Positions 16,790 through 24,860 of a stretch of 64,000 nucleotides of DNA are shown here, in pieces. The notes under the pieces were generated by a model. The model worked only from the letters and a program-made list of their open reading frames with translations. It had not been told where the DNA came from and did not search any database. Both the position numbers and the translations under genes were made by a program. Source of the DNA: an uncultured Prevotellaceae bacterium (GTDB lineage Bacteria; Bacteroidota; Bacteroidia; Bacteroidales; Bacteroidaceae); assembly GCA_947305005.1 (NCBI GenBank), contig CAMZCM010000009.1, forward strand, positions 1 to 64,000. The letters run 5' to 3'. Numbering within the stretch: the first letter of the stretch is position 1; each line of letters opens with the position of its first letter.

Positions 16790-17941
16790 ATGAAAGCATT
16801 TTTCAAGCAGCCTTTTTTCAGCAGCCAACGAACTCTCTTCTGGCTTTGGTTGTTGCTACCCGTTGTAGCAGCCCTGACCAAGATATCTAAGCACAACAAT
16901 AATTTTCTCATCTTCAGAGGCGTTTTTTGGCACACGCTACAGGGAACATCTCTATATATAGAATACCCCAACGAATATTATGACACAAATCATTATGGCC
17001 CATTTTTCAGTCTGCTTATAGCTCCTTTTGCTGTAATCCCAGAATGGCTTGGACTCTTTTTTTGGTTAGTGGCATTGACCATGTTCCTTTACTGGGCTAT
17101 CCGCAAGCTCCCTGTACGAGATGGGGTTCAAATTGCGACTTTATGGTTTTGTGCTCATGAACTTCTGACGGCACTATTCATGGCACAATACAACATAGCC
17201 ATTGTCGCAGGTGTGCTTTTTACTTATGTTTGCATCAGGAAAGAACAAGACTTCTGGGCTGCCTTTTTCATCATGTTAGGAACTTTTGTAAAGCTATATG
17301 GAATTGTGGGGCTCTCTTTCTTTTTCTTTTCCAAGCATAAAAAGAAGTTCATTCTCTCATTATTCCTCTGGGCTGCAGTGATGTTTGTAGCCCCCATGCT
17401 TATCAGCAGCCCAGAATATGTCTTTAGTCAATATACAGAGTGGTTCACCAGCCTAACTTCCAAGAATACCGAGAACCTCTTTGCATCCCACCAGAATATC
17501 TCGTTTTTAGGCATGGTACGCAAGATCTCTGGATGTGCTGATTATTCTGACCTCTGGCTCATCCTTCCAGGTTTATTACTTTTTGGCCTACCGTATCTAC
17601 GTTGGCAACAATTCAAGCATCTTTCTTTCCAGCTCACCCTTCTGGCATCGGTGTTAATGTTTACAGTTCTTTTCAGCACAGGTAGTGAATCAAGTACCTA
17701 TATTATCGCATTTGTCGGTGTAGCTATATGGTATTGGGCAGCCCCTTGGCAACGTACCCGTTGGGACATCGCATTGATGGTCTTTGCCTTCATTCTCACC
17801 TCTCTGTCACCCTCTGATCTCTTCCCTGCCTATGTACGTCAGGAATGGGTACAACCCTATGCACTGAAAGCCTTACCCGTGACCATTATTTGGCTACAAT
17901 TAACATTAGAAATGTTATGCAAAGACTATGCCAACAAGTAA
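16790..17941 (+). CDS. GT87 family membrane glycosyltransferase (DUF2029)
   Basis: A 383-residue polytopic protein with about nine to ten membrane helices. The first periplasmic loop holds YYDTNHYGPFFSLLIAPFAV, the usual GT87 region with an acidic residue followed by Y-x-P-x-F-like spacing. GT87 enzymes are GT-C transferases that use polyprenyl-phosphate sugars on the outer face of the inner membrane, which fits the GtrB/GtrA pair upstream that would supply such a donor. The frame opens at 16763 inside the previous gene; the ATG at 16790 is 8 bp after that stop and gives a normal N-terminus. Last gene of the envelope operon. Confidence 0.75.
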   Translation: MKAFFKQPFFSSQRTLFWLWLLLPVVAALTKISKHNNNFLIFRGVFWHTLQGTSLYIEYPNEYYDTNHYGPFFSLLIAPFAVIPEWLGLFFWLVALTMFLYWAIRKLPVRDGVQIATLWFCAHELLTALFMAQYNIAIVAGVLFTYVCIRKEQDFWAAFFIMLGTFVKLYGIVGLSFFFFSKHKKKFILSLFLWAAVMFVAPMLISSPEYVFSQYTEWFTSLTSKNTENLFASHQNISFLGMVRKISGCADYSDLWLILPGLLLFGLPYLRWQQFKHLSFQLTLLASVLMFTVLFSTGSESSTYIIAFVGVAIWYWAAPWQRTRWDIALMVFAFILTSLSPSDLFPAYVRQEWVQPYALKALPVTIIWLQLTLEMLCKDYANK

Positions 17942-17976
17942 AAATATCTCATAATCGGTCTTTTAATATAAGTTTC

Positions 17977-18009
17977 TTCGTTTAATTCGAGAAATATACG
18001 TACCTTTGC
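17977..18009 (+). promoter_or_regulatory. Promoter of the MsbA-type transporter
   Basis: TACCTTTGC at 18001-18009 is 24 bp before the start codon. The -33 position has only TTCG (17977-17980), so the match is partial. Confidence 0.55.
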
Positions 18010-18033
18010 CGCTATAATTTTCTGTAACATCGT

Positions 18034-19869
18034 ATGTTGAAGCAATTTTTGTCTATCATGGCCCGATACTTGAAACCTTATCGCAAGTATCTGGCATGGT
18101 CTGTTGTATTAAATTTCATATCACAATGGTTAAATGTTTTCTCCTTTGTGGTGCTCATTCCTATTCTTAACATTCTGTTCAAAATTGATACAACTGTCTA
18201 TGAATATCGTCCGATTAATTGGAGCCATATCCATAAGGATGATATTATCAACAATGCATACGCTTGGATACAGGAACTCATCAACATCCATGGTCCCTTC
18301 CTTACGCTAGTATTTATGGGCATTGCGCTCATCGTTATGACCGCTTTAAAGACTTTCGGTTATTTTGCCTCTTCTGCCGTCATGGTACCATTGCGTACAG
18401 GTATTGTTCGAGATATTCGTATCGAAGTATATGAGAAGGTGCTTAGATTGCCACTAAGCTTCTTTTCCGAGGAGAGGAAAGGCGACATTATAGCTCGCAT
18501 GTCTGCTGACGTTCAAGTGGTTGAAGGCTCCATCACCAGCTCTATCGATATGCTGATCCGCCAACCAATTGCCATTCTTGTCTGCTTCTCTACTTTGTTT
18601 GCTACGAGTTGGCAACTGACTATTTTTGTGCTCTTTGTCGCTCCTTTGGCTGCATGGGTAATGGGTATTGTCAGCCGCAAGCTTAAAAGCCAATCTACTG
18701 CAGTACAAGGACAATGGGGTGATATCATCGCTCAGTTAGATGAGACATTAGGTGGCTTACGCATTATCAAAGCGTTCATAGCTGAACATAAGATGTTGAA
18801 GCGTTTCACTTATGTGAACAATGAGTTTCGCAAAGGTATGAATGCCATGGTCATTCGACAGAATGCTGCACATCCTATGTCGGAATTTCTTGGAACAATC
18901 ATTATCGTCGTTGTCCTGTGGTTCGGCGGATTTCTTATTTTGAGTGATAGTAATCTCATTGATGCCTCCTCATTCATCTTTTACATGGTCATCCTCTACA
19001 ACGTGATTAACCCTGTGAAGGAACTGTCTCGTGCGACCTACCAGATTCCTCTCGGCCTTGCTTCCATGGATCGTATTGACTTCATCCTCAAAGCTGAGAA
19101 TCCAATTAAGGAGCCTGAAGTTCCACAGCCGCTACCCTCATTTGAAGAGGGTATTGAACTGCGTGATGTCAGTTTCAGCTACATTGAGGGGCGCGACGTA
19201 TTAAAGCACATCAACCTAAAAGTGCCTAAAGGTAAAACCATCGCCTTGGTCGGGCAGTCCGGTTCCGGAAAGAGTACCCTTGTAGATTTGATTCCTCGCT
19301 ACCATGATGTTTCACGCGGCGAGGTCCTTATTGACGGAAAAAACATCAAGGGATTGCGTATCTCTGAGCTCCGCACACTCATTGGCAACGTGAATCAGGA
19401 AGCAATCCTCTTCAACGACACCTTCTACAACAATATCACCTTTGGCGTTGATAATGCCACCATGGAACAAGTCATAGAGGCAGCCAAGATTGCCAACGCC
19501 CATGACTTTATTATGGAGAGTGAAAACGGCTACAATACCATGATTGGCGACCGTGGCGGACGCTTATCTGGAGGACAACGCCAACGTGTCAGTATCGCCC
19601 GCGCCATCTTAAAGAATCCTCCCATCCTTATCCTAGATGAAGCCACTTCCGCCTTGGACACTGAAAGTGAACGCCTCGTGCAGGAGGCTCTCGAACGACT
19701 GATGAAATCTCGCACCACCATAGCCATCGCTCACCGCCTCTCCACCATCAAGAACGCCGATGAAATCTATGTGCTCTATGAAGGTGAGATAGTAGAACGA
19801 GGCCAGCACGAGGAACTCATAGAGAAAAACGGCTATTACAAACGGCTGTACGACATGCAGCAATTGTAA
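18034..19869 (+). CDS. ABC exporter, MsbA-type (lipid flippase)
   Basis: A 611-residue half-transporter: six membrane helices (about 1-330) fused to an ATPase domain. Walker A GQSGSGKST is at 407-415, the signature LSGGQRQR at 511-518, and Walker B ILILDEAT ends near 538. This is the architecture of MsbA, which flips core-lipid A across the inner membrane. Its position directly after the LPS operon, with its own promoter, supports that role. Bacteroidota have several similar exporters (for glycans or lipids), so msbA is likely but not proven. Confidence 0.82.
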   Translation: MLKQFLSIMARYLKPYRKYLAWSVVLNFISQWLNVFSFVVLIPILNILFKIDTTVYEYRPINWSHIHKDDIINNAYAWIQELINIHGPFLTLVFMGIALIVMTALKTFGYFASSAVMVPLRTGIVRDIRIEVYEKVLRLPLSFFSEERKGDIIARMSADVQVVEGSITSSIDMLIRQPIAILVCFSTLFATSWQLTIFVLFVAPLAAWVMGIVSRKLKSQSTAVQGQWGDIIAQLDETLGGLRIIKAFIAEHKMLKRFTYVNNEFRKGMNAMVIRQNAAHPMSEFLGTIIIVVVLWFGGFLILSDSNLIDASSFIFYMVILYNVINPVKELSRATYQIPLGLASMDRIDFILKAENPIKEPEVPQPLPSFEEGIELRDVSFSYIEGRDVLKHINLKVPKGKTIALVGQSGSGKSTLVDLIPRYHDVSRGEVLIDGKNIKGLRISELRTLIGNVNQEAILFNDTFYNNITFGVDNATMEQVIEAAKIANAHDFIMESENGYNTMIGDRGGRLSGGQRQRVSIARAILKNPPILILDEATSALDTESERLVQEALERLMKSRTTIAIAHRLSTIKNADEIYVLYEGEIVERGQHEELIEKNGYYKRLYDMQQL

Positions 19870-19899
19870 TCAAAAGGTTGAAACATTGAAATATACCAA

Positions 19900-20172
19900 A
19901 TGCAAAAAGGGGAACACATCGGTCATATCAATGAGCGAAGCCTCCAGGTCTTTTATCAGAATGGTATACAGGATGTTGACACTAAGCTGTTGGAGGCTGA
20001 AGTAGAGAGGTTGAGGAACTTGGCTTTGGGCAAAGAGCAGGTTATTATGTTGCAAGAAAAAACTATTTCTGTCAAGCAAAGAGAAGTGAAGCAATGGGAA
20101 AACAAGGAAATCGCTTAGATTGTTGCTATGGTTGTTGCCATTATTCTATACTTTTTCAATACTCTTACATAA
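19900..20172 (+). pseudogene. Small coiled-coil plus membrane-helix gene interrupted by in-frame TAG
   Basis: The first part (19900-20118) encodes 72 residues. An N-terminal segment MQKGEHIGHINERSLQVFYQ is followed by a heptad-patterned helix with LLEAEVERLRNLALGKEQVI. It ends at TAG 20116-20118. The same frame then continues for 17 codons as IVAMVVAIILYFFNTLT and stops at TAA (20170-20172). That is a near-perfect single membrane helix with no polar residue in its core, so the natural product was probably a coiled-coil protein anchored at its C-terminus and the TAG is a nonsense mutation or sequencing error. No family was recognised and no clear ribosome site is visible. Confidence 0.5.
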
Positions 20173-20206
20173 CAGAGATAACAAAGACTAGAAAGGAGAG
20201 GACACC

Positions 20207-21106
20207 ATGACCAGATATATAAAGACGCAGTTCTACAAGATCATAAGAAAGGCTATATTCAAATCCTTGTCGGAGAAGTATGCTGGAAACGATTCCTGGC
20301 AATTGAGGGAAATAATGTTCAGGGCTTTCAAAGACCGAGACCCAATACTCGAAAGCATGTTGAAAAAGTATGTTCTTGAAGCTTTTCCTGATTCCGTACA
20401 ATTGAGAGAAATACTGCTCAAGGCTTTCAAAGACCGAGAACCGATACTCGAAAGCATGTTAAAAAAGTATATTCTTGAAGCCGTTCCTGAAATACAAGAC
20501 CTGAAGTGTAGCGGTAGGCACATCATGGTTGACAGTTTTGGTAAAACGACGATAGGCAAGGACGTAAAACTGTATTCGCCATACCACATCTACGAGTGTT
20601 TCATAGGCGATTATACGTATATAGCACAAAACTCCTACATGTCGTATGCTACCGTCGGACGTTTTTGTTCCATCGGGCCCAACTTAATTTGCGGTTGGGG
20701 GATTCATCCTTTGGAGGGCATCAGCACGCATCCGATGTTCTTCTCTACCCTTAAACAGAACGGCATGACCCTCTCTTCTGAAGACAAGGTTGAGGAGCGT
20801 AAGCACATCACAATAGGAAACGATGTCTTTATTGGCGCCAATGTCATTATTTTGGATGGCATCACCATTGGCGACGGGGCTGTGATTGGGGCTGGGGCAG
20901 TGGTGTCTAAGGATATCCCCCCATATGCCATTGCCGTCGGGTGTCCGATAAAAGTGAAAAAATACCGTTTCCCTGTAGAGCTTTGTAAAAGGCTTAGAAA
21001 TATTAAATGGTGGGATTTTGACTTGGAACAATTGAAGGACGTAGAAGCGAATTTGTTTAATGTAAAAAAGTTTGTGGAACAATATGAAAGCCAAAGAGAA
21101 TCTTAA
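20207..21106 (+). CDS. Hexapeptide-repeat O-acetyltransferase (CatB/LbH type) with N-terminal tandem repeat
   Basis: A 299-residue protein. The C-terminal two thirds (from about 105) is a left-handed beta-helix with hexapeptide periodicity, including TIGNDVFIGANVIILDGI and IGDGAVIGAGAVVSKDIPPYA, the usual CatB/Vat-type acetyltransferase core with a WGIHPLEG-type loop. These enzymes O-acetylate sugars from acetyl-CoA. The N-terminus holds two 33-residue direct repeats built on QLREI, FKDRDPILESMLKKY and LEA; the DNA repeats span 20300-20398 and 20399-20497. That helical extension is not part of the usual family and may form a coiled stalk. First intact gene of the surface-glycan block. Confidence 0.82.
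   Translation: MTRYIKTQFYKIIRKAIFKSLSEKYAGNDSWQLREIMFRAFKDRDPILESMLKKYVLEAFPDSVQLREILLKAFKDREPILESMLKKYILEAVPEIQDLKCSGRHIMVDSFGKTTIGKDVKLYSPYHIYECFIGDYTYIAQNSYMSYATVGRFCSIGPNLICGWGIHPLEGISTHPMFFSTLKQNGMTLSSEDKVEERKHITIGNDVFIGANVIILDGITIGDGAVIGAGAVVSKDIPPYAIAVGCPIKVKKYRFPVELCKRLRNIKWWDFDLEQLKDVEANLFNVKKFVEQYESQRES
20300..20497 (+). repeat. 99-bp tandem direct repeat inside the acetyltransferase gene
   Basis: Unit 1 (20300-20398) and unit 2 (20399-20497) start with the same CAATTGAG word and are nearly identical over their central 60 bases. The unit length is a multiple of three, so the copy number can change without breaking the frame. Confidence 0.9.
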
Positions 21107-22004
21107 GCTGAGTATTATTACGATTGCGTACAACAACCTGCAAGGGTTGAAGGATACGTACCAGAGCATTAGGAATCAAACCTTTCGAGACTTTGAATGG
21201 ATAGTCGTTGATGGTGGCAGTACGGACGGAACGAAGGAGTTCCTTGAGGAGCACAATTCGGATATTGTCTGGTGGTGCTGTGAGTCGGACAAAGGTGTCT
21301 ATAATGCCCAAAACAAGGGCACAGAGCACGCACAGGGTGAGTATAGCATCTACATGAACTCGGGCGATACGTTCTTTGCTGCCGACGTTTTGGAGAAAGT
21401 CTTTAAAAAAGATATTGACGCAGACATTATATATGGCAACTGGATGCTGGTCTTCGAAGACGGCAAAACGAGATTGGGCCGTGCGCCGCAAGTGGTGGAT
21501 TTAGCATATTTCTATGATGACAATATGTGCCATCAGTCTATGTTGATACGAACAGAAGCGGTAAAGAACCGTCCTTACGATGAGAGTTTCCGAATCTATG
21601 CAGATTGGGAAGAGTGGCTTGCACTCCTTGTGCAAGGCAAAAGGTTTGAGAGGATAGACATAACCGTCTGCAATTTTATGGTTGGTGGCATCAGTACGGG
21701 CGATGGCGCATCAGAGAAGTTGAAGGCAGAGCGCAAAGCAGAAATAAAACGAATCCAAAAAAGATACTACACAGGGCTTTGGGAGGAGACGATGAACCGT
21801 GTAGCTCCGATTATTCGAGAGTATAATGCAGTGAAAAGTTGGCTAGGAGAAGATGAATCTTTGGCGTTCCAGACAGCTCTCAATGAACGAGAATTCCTAT
21901 TGGCGAAAAGAAGAAAACATATGATAGCTATTAGAATACTCATCTATATCTGTTGTTTGTTGCTTATCGCTAATATTACATTATTATCCATTATATCTAA
22001 ATAA
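21084..22004 (+). CDS. Glycosyltransferase family 2
   Basis: A 306-residue GT-A enzyme starting LSIITIAYNNLQGL, with WIVVDGGSTDGT and the MNSGDTFF metal site about residue 93. The CHQSMLIRTE segment is typical of WcaA-like capsule/LPS transferases. A C-terminal membrane helix (ILIYICCLLLIANITLLSII) anchors it to the inner membrane. The ATG at 21084 lies within the end of the acetyltransferase gene (23 bp overlap); a longer frame would need a TTG at 21072. The closest relative in the window is the minus-strand GT2 at 24059-24853, which has the same layout including the tail helix. Acceptor and donor are unknown. Confidence 0.85.
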   Translation: MKAKENLKLSIITIAYNNLQGLKDTYQSIRNQTFRDFEWIVVDGGSTDGTKEFLEEHNSDIVWWCCESDKGVYNAQNKGTEHAQGEYSIYMNSGDTFFAADVLEKVFKKDIDADIIYGNWMLVFEDGKTRLGRAPQVVDLAYFYDDNMCHQSMLIRTEAVKNRPYDESFRIYADWEEWLALLVQGKRFERIDITVCNFMVGGISTGDGASEKLKAERKAEIKRIQKRYYTGLWEETMNRVAPIIREYNAVKSWLGEDESLAFQTALNEREFLLAKRRKHMIAIRILIYICCLLLIANITLLSIISK

Positions 22005-22022
22005 AAATATGAAAGAGGCGGC

Positions 22023-23057
22023 ATGAAAAAAATTATGCGTATTCCGACAATAGAGGAGTTTGCGAAGCATATCATTGTTATGGATGCGAACAGGAATAAA
22101 GAATACGCTTCAGCTCCTCAAACATCACATGCGGTTTCTTACAACCCTACCACTTGCATTGATGTCACTATTGTAACTGTTTGCTACAATCCGCTCAAGA
22201 CAGGTCGTAACGATTTATTCCTAAAGAATTTGGATTCTGTACAAGCACAAGAAAACGTCCATCTTGAGCATCTCATCATAGATGGAGCTTCAACAGATGG
22301 CACTTTGGATTGGTTGAGAAAATATAACAATACCCGTTACGACATCCGTATTTTAAGCGCACCTGACTCAGGCATATACGAAGCTATGAACAGAGGTATC
22401 GCTCTCGCACGGGGGAAATACATCATCTATCTCAATAGCGATGACTATTTTCATGACCCACGAGGCATGTCCGCTTCTTTGGCAAGGATTGAAAAGCTAC
22501 AGTGTGACTTCTCTTTTGCCCCTGTCCGCTTCAGTGACACAACCATTAAACACAATCCACAACTTATTCCACATAAACGCCTTCGTCACTTCATCATCAA
22601 CTGGTGCTTCTCGCATCAGTCCATGCTGACCTCACGATCCCTGCTGTTACGTTTAGATGGATTCGATACCTCGTACAGATCTGCTGCTGACTATGACCTT
22701 TTGTTACGCATGATTGCCGCTGGAGCAAAAGGATGTTTCGTGCCAATCTCATTTTCAACCTTTGACCTCGGTGGCTTCTCTTGTTCTGAGGAAAACGCCA
22801 AACTCATCGAGGAAGAGAGCATACACTGCCTACAAAGTTTCTACAAATACTTTTACGGTGTTGAAATGACCCATGACGAAGTGGAATATATTTTCAACCA
22901 TCGGGTCTATCCTCATAAATATATCAATTTATATAAACAAACACAAAAACTCATTTGGGAACGCTTTATCGGCATACCTAAGGGGGGCATTACCTGGATT
23001 TCCCGATGGTTCAATTACATAAAATACTATCAAAAATGTAGGAAAGCGAACATATAA
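22023..23057 (+). CDS. Glycosyltransferase family 2
   Basis: A 344-residue GT-A enzyme with about 45 extra N-terminal residues before VTIVTVCYNPLKTG. It has LIIDGASTDGTLDWL, a GIYEAMNRGIALARGKYI block and the YLNSDDYFHD metal site, then HQSMLTSRSLLLRLDGFD. No membrane helix is apparent. It follows the previous GT2 after 18 bp and is the last plus-strand gene of the glycan block; the next genes converge on it. Its role is adding one sugar to a surface glycan, with specificity unknown. Confidence 0.84.
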   Translation: MKKIMRIPTIEEFAKHIIVMDANRNKEYASAPQTSHAVSYNPTTCIDVTIVTVCYNPLKTGRNDLFLKNLDSVQAQENVHLEHLIIDGASTDGTLDWLRKYNNTRYDIRILSAPDSGIYEAMNRGIALARGKYIIYLNSDDYFHDPRGMSASLARIEKLQCDFSFAPVRFSDTTIKHNPQLIPHKRLRHFIINWCFSHQSMLTSRSLLLRLDGFDTSYRSAADYDLLLRMIAAGAKGCFVPISFSTFDLGGFSCSEENAKLIEEESIHCLQSFYKYFYGVEMTHDEVEYIFNHRVYPHKYINLYKQTQKLIWERFIGIPKGGITWISRWFNYIKYYQKCRKANI

Positions 23058-23159
23058 TATAATCAACCTCCACAACTATTTTTCGCTTAAAACAATCCAA
23101 AGGGTGAGCATAGAATTGGTCTTCAGAACCAGAAAGACCCAAATAGATCTTCTCAAAAA

Positions 23160-24071
23160 TTACTTAAACGCAAGTATCCATCGAACTTTTATAGTTCTCA
23201 GCCAATGATTCCAACGTCTGATGGGGGTTAAACGCTTATGATAGTAAGTAACCTCCATTTTTCTCGCAACATATAATCGATAACCCTTTTGGAATATTTC
23301 TCCGTTAAAAGGAACATGCTCACAGAAACAAGCTTCGACTTCCATCAATTCTGGAGTTTGCATAACGCTAAACTTCAAATCTCGAATCGCCTCCCAACGA
23401 TAGATTCCAATCCCATTAAATGCTGATCGGCAAGGCAAGTAATCACAGCCTTTAAGTAATCTGTTTAAATACCATGATGTCACATCATGATAATTATGTG
23501 AAACAACCCACTTTCCCGTTGTCATGGGATCTACACCTTCTGGAACAAAAGCATAGGAATCATACTGGAAATGTGGTACTTTATCCGTTCCATCTGGTTT
23601 TCGGAATAGAAAATGACCGCTCGCAAAGAGCGCACCCCAGTCAGAAGGCACTTGACGAATGGCATCAACAACGTCGGTCGGAGAAAAGTTCTCCACATCT
23701 ATATCAATAAAACAAAATAAATCTGGTTCAAAACGACGACGGACTTCATCCAACACCCTATTCCTAAAACGAGCCATCCGTTCTATGCGATACACACTCT
23801 TAAACGGAAACGGTGATTTCTTGCTTTTCTCCGGAATCGTCTGCTGATTCGTTGTTTCACAGATCGCTACGACATGGGAATTCTGAGCAGCCCACTCTTG
23901 AAGGAGCTCTGCTGTACCATCTTTACTATCATTCTCATATATCACAACATGATAATCCAAGAAAGCCTGACCAATCTCTTCTACGCGAGACATATTGCGC
24001 CGAAGGCTAGCAGAACAGTCACGAGCAAGAATGCCGAATACAATGGTCTGATTCTCTATCATAAGATCCAT
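23160..24071 (-). CDS. Glycosyltransferase with CAP59/GT69-like signature
   Basis: A 303-residue soluble protein, last of three minus-strand glycan genes. VVIYENDSKDGTAELL near residue 43 and the LFCFIDIDVENF metal site near 118 give a GT-A fold, but the E-N-D-S-x-D-G-T pattern and the long insert before the DxD are those of fungal CAP59/GT69 and related mannosyltransferases rather than GT2. The NRVLDEVRRRF, FNGIGIYRW and EHVPFN segments also fit that group. It overlaps the upstream GT2 by 13 bp, so they are co-translated. Family placement is by motif only; a divergent GT2 is the alternative. Confidence 0.62.
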   Translation of the reverse strand: MDLMIENQTIVFGILARDCSASLRRNMSRVEEIGQAFLDYHVVIYENDSKDGTAELLQEWAAQNSHVVAICETTNQQTIPEKSKKSPFPFKSVYRIERMARFRNRVLDEVRRRFEPDLFCFIDIDVENFSPTDVVDAIRQVPSDWGALFASGHFLFRKPDGTDKVPHFQYDSYAFVPEGVDPMTTGKWVVSHNYHDVTSWYLNRLLKGCDYLPCRSAFNGIGIYRWEAIRDLKFSVMQTPELMEVEACFCEHVPFNGEIFQKGYRLYVARKMEVTYYHKRLTPIRRWNHWLRTIKVRWILAFK

Positions 24072-24853
24072 AATAGTATAAGGTTAAAAAACATGAGAAA
24101 CAAAGACAATACACCTAAAAGAATACAATAACGGGTATTTCTACGCCTTTTTATTTCATATACATTTTCTACTGTTATCATAAAATCATAGAAAACAGGA
24201 GGCAACAATTTACTAAATACCATCTCACGTTCTTCCCCAGAGGTAGCACATAAGATTGTAGACAGACCATTCATCATATAATTACAGACTGTGACTGAAA
24301 GGTGAGCAAAAGATTTTCCTTCTATCAGCCATACAAGCCACTGACGCCAATCTGAAACAATTCGATAATTCGTACTATATCCTCCACAATCATGAAGCAA
24401 TGATGCGCGAATGAACGTAGCCTGATGACATAATGATTTTTTTCGAAAATAATATAAGTTCAGTTGTTCCGGATAAATCATCTTTTTCTTTTGGCTGGGA
24501 TAAATAAACACCGCATCACCATACACGATATCCGCTGCAGGAAAATTCAAAAAGCACTGAGATAATGTATCTGAAGCATATAAAGAATCACCACTATTAA
24601 GGAACAACAGATACTCGCCTTTAGCCCTCATAATACCTTTGTTCATCGCATCATAGACACCCTGATCAGGTTCGCTTATCCATTCATCAGGCTGACGCTC
24701 CAACGATTGTAAATATTCCACTGTTCCATCCGTGCTAGCGCCATCAATCACAATCCATTCAAAAGCCGTCCAAGACTGAGCCAAAACACTCTCAGTAGTC
24801 CGTTTTAATCCTTCAAGATTATTCTTAGCTATTGTAATAATACTTAATTTCAT
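24059..24853 (-). CDS. Glycosyltransferase family 2
   Basis: A 264-residue GT-A enzyme: LSIITIAKNNLEGL, WIVIDGASTDGTVEYL, DQGVYDAMNKGIMRAKGEYL and the FLNSGDSLY metal site at about 90-98. CHQATFIRASLLHDCGGY follows. It ends in a membrane helix (CILLGVLSLFLMFFNLILLWIL). It resembles the plus-strand GT2 at 21084-22004 in sequence and layout, so the two may share an ancestor or act in consecutive steps. It starts 7 bp after the GT4 stop and overlaps the downstream gene by 13 bp. Confidence 0.85.
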   Translation of the reverse strand: MKLSIITIAKNNLEGLKRTTESVLAQSWTAFEWIVIDGASTDGTVEYLQSLERQPDEWISEPDQGVYDAMNKGIMRAKGEYLLFLNSGDSLYASDTLSQCFLNFPAADIVYGDAVFIYPSQKKKMIYPEQLNLYYFRKKSLCHQATFIRASLLHDCGGYSTNYRIVSDWRQWLVWLIEGKSFAHLSVTVCNYMMNGLSTILCATSGEEREMVFSKLLPPVFYDFMITVENVYEIKRRRNTRYCILLGVLSLFLMFFNLILLWIL

Positions 24854-24860
24854 CTATTTT

